Source of the DNA: an uncultured Austwickia sp.
Lineage (GTDB): Bacteria > Actinomycetota > Actinomycetes > Actinomycetales > Dermatophilaceae
Length of the DNA: 18,365 nt
Direction: 5' to 3'
Assembly: GCA_934678955.1 (NCBI GenBank)
Contig: CAKUSI010000042.1
Location: 1 to 18,365 of the forward strand
Notes under the pieces: model-generated
Told to the model about the DNA's origin: nothing
The model's database searches: none
Seen by the model: only the letters and a program-made list of their open reading frames with translations
Translations under genes and position numbers: made by a program
Shown: positions 12,829 through 18,365 of the stretch, piece after piece
How positions within the stretch are numbered: position 1 is the first letter of the stretch
How the letters are laid out: each line of letters begins with the position of its first letter

Positions 12829-13965
12829 GTGCGCCTGCTCTACGTGATCGACTCGCTGGCCCCTGGCGGAGCAGAGACGTCATTGGCCGCCATGGCGCCT
12901 GCCTTGGTCGAGCACGGCATCGACCTCCGTGTATTCGCTCTTGGCCAAGCACTCGACCTCGCTCCTGCTCTCGCCGCCGCAGGCGCTCACGTCTACCGCA
13001 GAACCGGGAAGGTCGGGCGGCTGGCAAATGTCCGAGCGGTACGGAGCGTCGCGCAACGCATCCAGCCAGATCTGATTCACACGACCCTTTTCGAGGCTGA
13101 CATTTCTGGACGCCCTGCGGCCCTGTCGTTGGGAATTCCAGCGACGACCAGCTGGGTCAGCGAGTCCTACGGCTCCGCCCACCGCCGGGAGGGAAACGCA
13201 TACAAGTTGCGTGCAGCCCGCGAACTCGATCGTCTCACCGCCAAGTCGGCCCGAGGCTTTCACGCAGTCTCGCATGCGGTGGCGGAGGTTGTGGGCCCGG
13301 TCCTCGGCATCCGCCCCTCCAAGATCGAGGTCATTCCTCGCGGGCGGGACCCGCGATCCTTCCCGTTCCAACCGGCCGGTACACGCGCGCAGGTTCGTCG
13401 GGAACTCTCGATCCCGGAGAATAGCCCCGTCATCCTGGCTGTGGGTCGTCTGGAGCCCTCAAAGGGGCTGCATCACCTCATGGCCGCTCTCCACGGGGTA
13501 TCGAGCAGCCTGCCGGACGCCGTCGTCCTTGTGGCCGGCAAGCACGGTCGAGCTTCCGACTCCCTGCGAAAGGCGGGAACCTCTCTACCCATTCGGGTTT
13601 CGTTCCTCGGGCATAGAACGGACATCGCCCGGCTGATGGCCGCTGCTGACGTCCTCGCGTTTCCCTCGGAGCGCGAGGGAAGCCCCGGCACGCTGATCGA
13701 GGCCCTGGCTGTCGGGATCCCCATAGTGGCCTCCCGCATAGGACCGAATCTGGAGGTCCTCGGCGAGGCCGATGAGATTGCTCACACGGTGCCCCTGGGC
13801 GCGGTGGAACCTCTCGCAAGAGCGCTCGTTGGCGTCCTGGAAAACCCCGCCGCCGCGCGTGCACGAGCCGCGTTGGGAAGGGGCCGCTTCGATGATCACT
13901 ACTCGATCGGAGCCGTGGCGGCTCACATGGCATCCTTCTTCGAGCGGGCGGCTTGGGATACATGA
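12829..13965 (+). CDS. GT4-family glycosyltransferase
   Basis: A 378-residue GT-B enzyme starting directly with the family's first strand, MRLLYVIDSLAPGGAE. The donor domain shows ILAVGRLEPSKG and the EX7E motif in EREGSPGTLIEALAVG, followed by IPIVASRIGPNLEVLG. It should add one sugar to the lipid-linked repeat unit. The GTG start has no SD and lies 6 bases after a GACAGT element, so a leaderless start is possible. It is less GC-rich than genes on the left side of the window. A hairpin follows its stop, separating it from the next gene. Donor sugar unknown. Confidence 0.9.
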   Translation: MRLLYVIDSLAPGGAETSLAAMAPALVEHGIDLRVFALGQALDLAPALAAAGAHVYRRTGKVGRLANVRAVRSVAQRIQPDLIHTTLFEADISGRPAALSLGIPATTSWVSESYGSAHRREGNAYKLRAARELDRLTAKSARGFHAVSHAVAEVVGPVLGIRPSKIEVIPRGRDPRSFPFQPAGTRAQVRRELSIPENSPVILAVGRLEPSKGLHHLMAALHGVSSSLPDAVVLVAGKHGRASDSLRKAGTSLPIRVSFLGHRTDIARLMAAADVLAFPSEREGSPGTLIEALAVGIPIVASRIGPNLEVLGEADEIAHTVPLGAVEPLARALVGVLENPAAARARAALGRGRFDDHYSIGAVAAHMASFFERAAWDT

Positions 13966-13977
13966 CCGACCCGCCCG

Positions 13978-13997
13978 GGAGGTCAGGTCCGACCTCC
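13978..13997. terminator. Hairpin after the glycosyltransferase gene
   Basis: GGAGGTC (13978-13984) pairs perfectly with GACCTCC (13991-13997) across a 6-base loop, starting 12 bases after the stop codon. No T-tract follows, so it is at best an actinobacterial-style hairpin terminator or an RNA-stabilising stem. The rest of 13998-14198 shows no convincing gene. Confidence 0.4.
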
Positions 13998-14013
13998 TGA
14001 CGACAAGGAACGA

Positions 14014-14184
14014 ATGCTTCGGATACTGGGTGACAGGCGCCATCGCATTCAACGGACCGGCGCTTGGCGTCTGGCTGCTCGTGCTGGGCTCAACCCCATG
14101 ACCACGTCGACACGGCACACCGAAGCCGCTGTAGGCTTCCGTCCGAAAGAACCCGCTCGCGGTTGGACTGCAGCGATTCGCTGA
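14014..14184 (+). CDS. Possible small ORF of unknown function
   Basis: A 56-codon frame, starting MLRILGDRRHRIQ and ending ARGWTAAIR, with AAGGA 4 bases before the ATG. The product would be basic and soluble, with no recognisable motif. It sits alone between two glycosyltransferase genes. The SD is its only support; it may be chance or the remnant of a deleted gene. Confidence 0.2.
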   Translation: MLRILGDRRHRIQRTGAWRLAARAGLNPMTTSTRHTEAAVGFRPKEPARGWTAAIR

Positions 14185-14198
14185 CTTGGTGCGTGTCC

Positions 14199-14204
14199 TA
14201 CCAT
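14199..14204 (+). promoter_or_regulatory. Putative -10 element of the two-domain glycosyltransferase gene
   Basis: TACCAT matches TANNNT well and would place the transcription start near 14211, giving a leader of about 24 nt before the TTG at 14235. No clear -35 was seen. Confidence 0.4.
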
Positions 14205-14234
14205 GGGCGCTCCTGATCATGGAAGACGTGAACC

Positions 14235-16478
14235 TTGCGCGATCGTGACCACACCGTCCCCGAAAGACTCCGCCTTGCGCACCTGACCACGGTGGACATG
14301 AGCTTGGCGCTGCTGCTGGCCACGGAACTGGATGAGGACCTGCGCGCCGGGCACGAGGTGCTCGGGATCAGCGCGCCCGGCAAGTATGTCGAACGAGTCG
14401 AAGCCTTGGGTGTACGCCACGTCCCGATCCGCAACTTCACCCGCTCGTGGTCGCTCATGAGTGACCTACGAGCTTTCGTAGAACTGTTGCGCAGTATCCG
14501 CCGCCTCAAGCTCGACGTGCTGCACACTCACACCCCGAAAGCGGGGGTTATGGGTCGCATCGCGGGGCGTTTGGCGGGCGTTCCCGTCGTGGTGAACACG
14601 TGCCACGGATTGTGGGCCAAGCCGGACGACCCCCTCCTGAAGCGAATTCTCGTCTACGGTGCTGAGGCGTTCGCGATGCGGTTCTCTGACTTCGAGCTGT
14701 TCCAGAACGAGCAGGACGCCGCGACGATGCGTCGCTTCCTCAAACCAGGAAAGTGGAAGGTCGCGGGCAACGGCGTCAACCTCGAGAGGTTCACACCGGA
14801 TCCCGCGGGCAGGGCGCGGGTTCGCGCCGAATGGGGCGTGGGCGACGACGAGATCGTCGTGGGGACAATCGGACGCCGTGTCCGGGAGAAGGGTTTGGCG
14901 GAGTTCGCCCAAGCCGCACACGAACTAGCCAACCGTGGGACCTTCGTCTGGGTCGGGCCCGATGATGACACGGACGCCCTCACCGCTGTTCCGCACCAGG
15001 ACGCAATCCGGTTCGTCGGTGAGTACACAGACATGCCAGCCGTCTACTCAGCCCTCGACGTCTTCGTACTGGCCTCCTACCGGGAAGGCTTCTCGCGCGC
15101 CTCCATGGAGGCTGCTGCATGCGGCAAGCCGATGGTGATCACCGACATCCGCGGGTGTCGCGAAATCGGGACGCACGAAGAACACCTCCTGCTCGTGGAG
15201 CCTCGCAGCAGTGCGGCACTCGTGCAAGGAATCGCTCGCCTACTCGACGATCCGGAGCTGAGGACACGCCTTGGACGTGCGGCCCGGCACCGGGCACTGT
15301 CCAACTTCGATCAACGAGAGGTCGCCAAGATCTCCTTGTCCACGTATGAGCATCTACGTCCCCCCCGGCGCATCCCAGAACGGGGTCAAGGTGAAGACCG
15401 GGACGTGGTCCTGCATGTAATCCCCGAGGACCTAACCCGAGGTGCCCAGGTGTATGCAGGACGCCTTCGGGACGAGCTGAGGAACCATCCGGAACAACAT
15501 CACCTGCTGGTTTCCCTCTTCGATGGACCGGAAGGTGCTGCCCGTCCCGACCTCCGGCTGAAGGCTCCGCAGACTGTGGCCCGTCGCCTCGTGAGCATGA
15601 CCGCCGTCGTACGTCTGCGTGGGCTCATCGCGGAGTTGCGCCCCCAGTTGGTGGTGGCTCACGGCGGAGAGCCGCTCAAGTACGTCATTCCTGCCGCAGG
15701 TGATGTTCCTACGGTCTACTACAAGGTGGGGCTGTCGACGGCAGAGATCAGGCGACCGCTGCACCGCTGGCTCTACACAAGACTCGCACGCCGAGCCACG
15801 ATCGTCGTCGGCAACTCGTCGGCCATCGCGGAGCAGGTTGCCGACGTTTTCGGCGTGGTGCCCGGAAGGATCAAGGTCATCCCCAATGGACGTGACCCCG
15901 AAGTTTTCGCGCCCGGGCACGACGAGCCGCCAGGTCCCCCTCGCCTGCTGTGGGTTGGCGAGTTCGAGCGTGGCAAGCGACCGGAACTCTTCGTCGACGC
16001 GGTGGCTGCCCTGCGCGCCCGCGGATTGGATTTCGCGGCGACCATGGTCGGTGATGGCCAGTTGCGGTCAGTCTTGGAGGAACGGGCAGCGCACTACGGG
16101 ATCGAACTCTTGGGTGTTCGCCGGGACGTTCCGGAATTGTTGCGCCAAGCGGCCATACTCGTGCTGACGAGCGAGCCCGAGACCGAAGGCATGCCAGGAG
16201 TCCTGATCGAGGCTGCCCTGACAGGAGTTCCCATCGTGTCCACGGACGCTGCTGGCGTCCGAGATGTGATTCCAGCCGAGGACGCGGGGTACGTGCTTCC
16301 AGAGACCCCGCGACAGGACGAGGAGTTCGCCACGGTCATCCAACAACTGCTTCGCAGCAAGCAGGGGAGGCTGGACGTCGGGGCCAGAGCTCGTGTTCAT
16401 GCACTCGCCAAGTTCACACTCCGGGCCAGCGCCGACTGTTGGCAGGAACTGGTCGGAGGAGGCGGCGCCCAGTGGTGA
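14235..16478 (+). CDS. Bifunctional protein of two fused GT4 glycosyltransferases
   Basis: A 747-residue polypeptide holding two complete GT-B enzymes. Domain 1 (~11-374) opens with LRLAHLTTVDMSL, has HTHTPKAGVMGR (97-108) and VVNTCHGLW (119-127), and the EX7E motif in REGFSRASMEAAACG (283-297). Domain 2 (~390-747) has VIPNGRDPEVF, LLWVGEFERGKRPELF and EX7E in EGMPGVLIEAALTG (651-664). A charged, Pro-rich linker (RPPRRIPERGQGEDRD) joins them. Domain 1 resembles the CapM/EpsD-type enzymes found early in repeat-unit assembly. The TTG is the first start after an in-frame stop (14229-14231), with a weak GGAAGA SD at 14221. Its stop overlaps the ABC gene, so the two are coupled. The donor sugars are unknown. 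Confidence 0.88.
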   Translation: MRDRDHTVPERLRLAHLTTVDMSLALLLATELDEDLRAGHEVLGISAPGKYVERVEALGVRHVPIRNFTRSWSLMSDLRAFVELLRSIRRLKLDVLHTHTPKAGVMGRIAGRLAGVPVVVNTCHGLWAKPDDPLLKRILVYGAEAFAMRFSDFELFQNEQDAATMRRFLKPGKWKVAGNGVNLERFTPDPAGRARVRAEWGVGDDEIVVGTIGRRVREKGLAEFAQAAHELANRGTFVWVGPDDDTDALTAVPHQDAIRFVGEYTDMPAVYSALDVFVLASYREGFSRASMEAAACGKPMVITDIRGCREIGTHEEHLLLVEPRSSAALVQGIARLLDDPELRTRLGRAARHRALSNFDQREVAKISLSTYEHLRPPRRIPERGQGEDRDVVLHVIPEDLTRGAQVYAGRLRDELRNHPEQHHLLVSLFDGPEGAARPDLRLKAPQTVARRLVSMTAVVRLRGLIAELRPQLVVAHGGEPLKYVIPAAGDVPTVYYKVGLSTAEIRRPLHRWLYTRLARRATIVVGNSSAIAEQVADVFGVVPGRIKVIPNGRDPEVFAPGHDEPPGPPRLLWVGEFERGKRPELFVDAVAALRARGLDFAATMVGDGQLRSVLEERAAHYGIELLGVRRDVPELLRQAAILVLTSEPETEGMPGVLIEAALTGVPIVSTDAAGVRDVIPAEDAGYVLPETPRQDEEFATVIQQLLRSKQGRLDVGARARVHALAKFTLRASADCWQELVGGGGAQW

Positions 16479-18217
16479 GACGAGATCGAATGGGAATGGG
16501 TGTGCGATCCCTGACGAAGAGCTACCGGGGTGCAATCGCCCGCCTGTCGCTGGTCTCGTTCATCGGTGCCATCCTCGAGGCCGGCTTCCTCGTCCTCGTG
16601 ACCGCGGTCGGTATGACTCTGATAAGCGATGTCGGCCGCGTTGGGCCCGTGCTAGGCGTCACCCTCGACGTCCCCGAGGCAGTGACCGTAGCCGCAGTCG
16701 CTTTGGCACTTCGGTTGGTCCTCAGCTTGGTTGGCATCCGGATCTCGGCGCGCCTGACGGCAGACGTTACCGCCGATCAGCGGACCCGGCTGGCTCACGC
16801 TTACCTCGGAACGTCGTGGGAGATCCAGCAGAAGGAGCCGGCAGGCCGCCTTCAGGACCTGCTAACCACATTCGTCCAACGCGTCGCCTGGACACTGACG
16901 ACTCTGACTCAAGCGCTGACCTCACTCCTGAGTCTCGCTGCATTTCTGGGCGCGGCTCTCGTTGTTGACCCACTCTCCACCGTTCTCGTCGTGGCGGCCC
17001 TGGCTGCCATTGCTTCCCTCCTGGTTCCTTTCCGCAATCACATCCGGCGGCAAGCCAGCCAATCCGCCCAGGCCGGATTGGAGTTTGCGAACGCGGTCTC
17101 CGAACTGGGCTCGCTCGGTATGGAGATGCAGACTTTCGGAGTCCAAACCGAGTTCGAGCGGACGATTGATCGACTCACGGCGGCCAATATCGAAGCACAA
17201 CGCAAGGTTCAGGTCCTCACGTCTGCCCTTTCACCGATCTACATCACGTTGGCGTACGCAGCGGTGCTGGGCGGCGTAGCGGTGCTCTCGGCGCTCGAAT
17301 CGACGAACGTCGCAGCGGTCGGTGCTGTGATCCTGTTGATGCTTCGTTCCATCAGTTATGGCCAACAGCTCGCTTCGGCCGCGGGGTCCTTGGCAGCGAA
17401 TGCGCCCTTCATTGACAGCATCGGCGAAACGGTGGCGCGCTATCAGGCAGCTGCACTCCCAACGGGTACCACCGTTCCGGACGAGGCGGCGCCCATCATC
17501 GTCCGCGGTGCCTCTTTCCGGTACGACGCGGACAGGCTCGCTCTGGTTGGCGTGGGCTTCGAAATCGCCAAGGGCGAGGTTGTCGGCATCATCGGGCCCT
17601 CGGGCGCGGGGAAGTCCACCTTGGCGCAACTCCTCACCGGTGTCCGCCATCCGACCGAGGGAACCGTCGAAGTCGGTTCCGTCCCCCTGCCCAGCGTGGC
17701 CCGAACTTGGTGGAACGAGCGGGTGGCGTTCGTGCCACAGGAGGCAAGACTCATCACCGGCACCGTCGCCGAGAACATCCGCTTCTTCCGCCGTGGATTG
17801 TCGCAGGATGACCTCGAGTGGGCAGCCGCGGAGGCGAACATCCTTCGCGAGATCGAGTCCCTCCCGCACGGCTTCGAAACCCATCTCGGAGAACGCGGAT
17901 CCCAACTATCTGGCGGCCAGCGCCAAAGACTGTCAATTGCGCGAGCTCTGTCCGGTCGTCCGGACATCCTCATCCTGGACGAACCTACATCTGCCCTCGA
18001 CGGCACCAGCGAATCACTGATCCGGGACACAATGAACCGGCTGCGCCACAGGACGACGGTTATTGTCATCGCGCACCGCATGTCCACGCTCGACATTTGC
18101 GACCGGATCATGGTCGTTGAGGACGGAAGGATAACCGGCTTCGACGCTCCGAGCGCCCTGCAGGGCACCAACGCGTACTACCGGCACGCCCTGTCAGTCG
18201 CGGGCATCAGCCCCTGA
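16475..18217 (+). CDS. ABC exporter, fused membrane and ATPase domains (lipid-linked glycan flippase candidate)
   Basis: A 580-residue half-transporter of the MsbA/PglK architecture. The N-terminal ~325 residues contain six predicted membrane segments. The ATPase domain has Walker A GPSGAGKST (374-382), Q-loop FVPQEARL, signature LSGGQRQR (478-485), Walker B LILDEPTS (499-506) and H-loop IAHR. It probably acts as a homodimer. Lacking a visible Wzx, the locus may use it to flip the lipid-linked repeat unit. The start is a GTG overlapping the upstream stop (GTGA). GTG 16472 and ATG 16493 are alternatives; GGAGGAGG (16455-16462) best suits the GTGs. A protein or peptide substrate is an alternative. 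Confidence 0.88.
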   Translation: MRRDRMGMGVRSLTKSYRGAIARLSLVSFIGAILEAGFLVLVTAVGMTLISDVGRVGPVLGVTLDVPEAVTVAAVALALRLVLSLVGIRISARLTADVTADQRTRLAHAYLGTSWEIQQKEPAGRLQDLLTTFVQRVAWTLTTLTQALTSLLSLAAFLGAALVVDPLSTVLVVAALAAIASLLVPFRNHIRRQASQSAQAGLEFANAVSELGSLGMEMQTFGVQTEFERTIDRLTAANIEAQRKVQVLTSALSPIYITLAYAAVLGGVAVLSALESTNVAAVGAVILLMLRSISYGQQLASAAGSLAANAPFIDSIGETVARYQAAALPTGTTVPDEAAPIIVRGASFRYDADRLALVGVGFEIAKGEVVGIIGPSGAGKSTLAQLLTGVRHPTEGTVEVGSVPLPSVARTWWNERVAFVPQEARLITGTVAENIRFFRRGLSQDDLEWAAAEANILREIESLPHGFETHLGERGSQLSGGQRQRLSIARALSGRPDILILDEPTSALDGTSESLIRDTMNRLRHRTTVIVIAHRMSTLDICDRIMVVEDGRITGFDAPSALQGTNAYYRHALSVAGISP

Positions 18218-18219
18218 GG

Positions 18220-18252
18220 GGGCGGGTCATCTACGGCGGCGCCTACCCGCCC
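18220..18252. terminator. Hairpin just after the ABC transporter gene
   Basis: GGGCGGGT (18220-18227) pairs perfectly with ACCCGCCC (18245-18252) across a 17-base loop, 2 bases after the stop codon. There is no T-tract. Together with the next hairpin it probably ends the glycosyltransferase-ABC transcript. Confidence 0.45.
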
Positions 18253-18257
18253 ACCGA

Positions 18258-18278
18258 CGTCGTGCCTCGCGCACGACG
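18258..18278. terminator. Second hairpin after the ABC transporter gene
   Basis: CGTCGTGC (18258-18265) pairs perfectly with GCACGACG (18271-18278) across a 5-base loop. It is compact and GC-rich and lies between two apparently convergent genes, which suits a bidirectional terminator. There is no T-tract. Confidence 0.5.
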
Positions 18279-18314
18279 GGCTGGAGTCGCCTGACCTGAG
18301 TTGGGTCAAGCGGC

Positions 18315-18365
18315 TTAGTGCCTTGAGCTGGCTTGTTTGAGGTCGTCAAGGACGGCCTGCTCGTC
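18315..18365 (-). CDS. Possible C-terminal end of a minus-strand gene
   Basis: The minus strand reads DEQAVLDDLKQASSRH and then a TAA stop at 18317-18315. The peptide looks like an amphipathic helix, as at the end of a real protein, and the two hairpins lie just beyond it. Another minus-strand frame stays open from 18365 to a TGA at 18229-18227 and has a very basic tail (REARRRWAGRRRRR), so the frame choice is uncertain. No family can be assigned from 16 residues. Confidence 0.3.
   Translation of the reverse strand, partial: DEQAVLDDLKQASSRH

Noticed and set aside
14219..14248. Nine-codon leader peptide (MEDVNLARS) overlapping the start of the fused glycosyltransferase
   Set aside because: It has no SD, and short ATG frames are common by chance. 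Translational coupling to the TTG is possible but unsupported.
18218..18365. Insertion-sequence end at the right edge
   Set aside because: The inverted repeats here are short hairpins, no direct target repeat is visible, and the partial peptide cannot be assigned to a transposase.
1..18365. tRNA, rRNA or riboswitch
   Set aside because: No tRNA cloverleaf, conserved rRNA segment or recognisable riboswitch core was noticed; intergenic regions are all short.

Overview
The window is high-GC DNA with GTG/TTG starts, apparent leaderless starts, and a leuC/IclR-type regulator pair in the divergent arrangement typical of Actinobacteria (LtbR/NdgR group). Gene content suggests an actinobacterium; a Propionibacteriales-like genus is possible, but that is only an impression. 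Apart from the left edge and the last ~50 bases, it is a polysaccharide (capsule/exopolysaccharide) biosynthesis locus in several short operons on alternating strands.

Left edge (1-966): the first 25 codons of leuC (minus strand), a divergent intergenic region with 24-bp repeats, and an IclR-family regulator with an apparent leaderless promoter. Next (963-2790, minus) is a tightly overlapping three-gene operon: a nucleotidyltransferase-fold protein, a PqqD-like small protein and a low-molecular-weight protein tyrosine phosphatase. A second repeat cluster separates it from a plus-strand pair (2887-4868): an NDP-sugar epimerase and an O-antigen ligase/polymerase-like membrane protein. A minus-strand pair (4840-7745) encodes an AsnB-type amidotransferase translationally coupled to a GNAT acyltransferase. 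A GT4 glycosyltransferase (7799-8947) is followed by a minus-strand operon (8923-12700): a Wzz/BY-kinase chain-length regulator, a second polymerase-like membrane protein and a NodB-type deacetylase.

The right part (12829-18217, plus) holds a GT4 glycosyltransferase, an unusual polypeptide of two complete GT4 enzymes, and a coupled ABC exporter. Its base composition is visibly less GC-rich than the left part. Two hairpins follow the ABC gene, and a minus-strand gene may end at the right edge.

Taken together: the epimerase supplies a sugar nucleotide, and four GT domains build a lipid-linked repeat unit. AsnB, GNAT and the deacetylase probably decorate it. The ABC protein may flip it, and one or both polymerase-like proteins may polymerise or ligate it. 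The BY-kinase and the LMW phosphatase form a likely phosphorylation cycle controlling chain length. No priming phosphoglycosyltransferase and no Wzx-type flippase is visible in the window. The least explained part is the nucleotidyltransferase-PqqD-phosphatase operon, which resembles part of the HPr-rel-A gene set of proteobacterial exosortase polysaccharide loci but has neither the HprK-like kinase nor an exosortase here.
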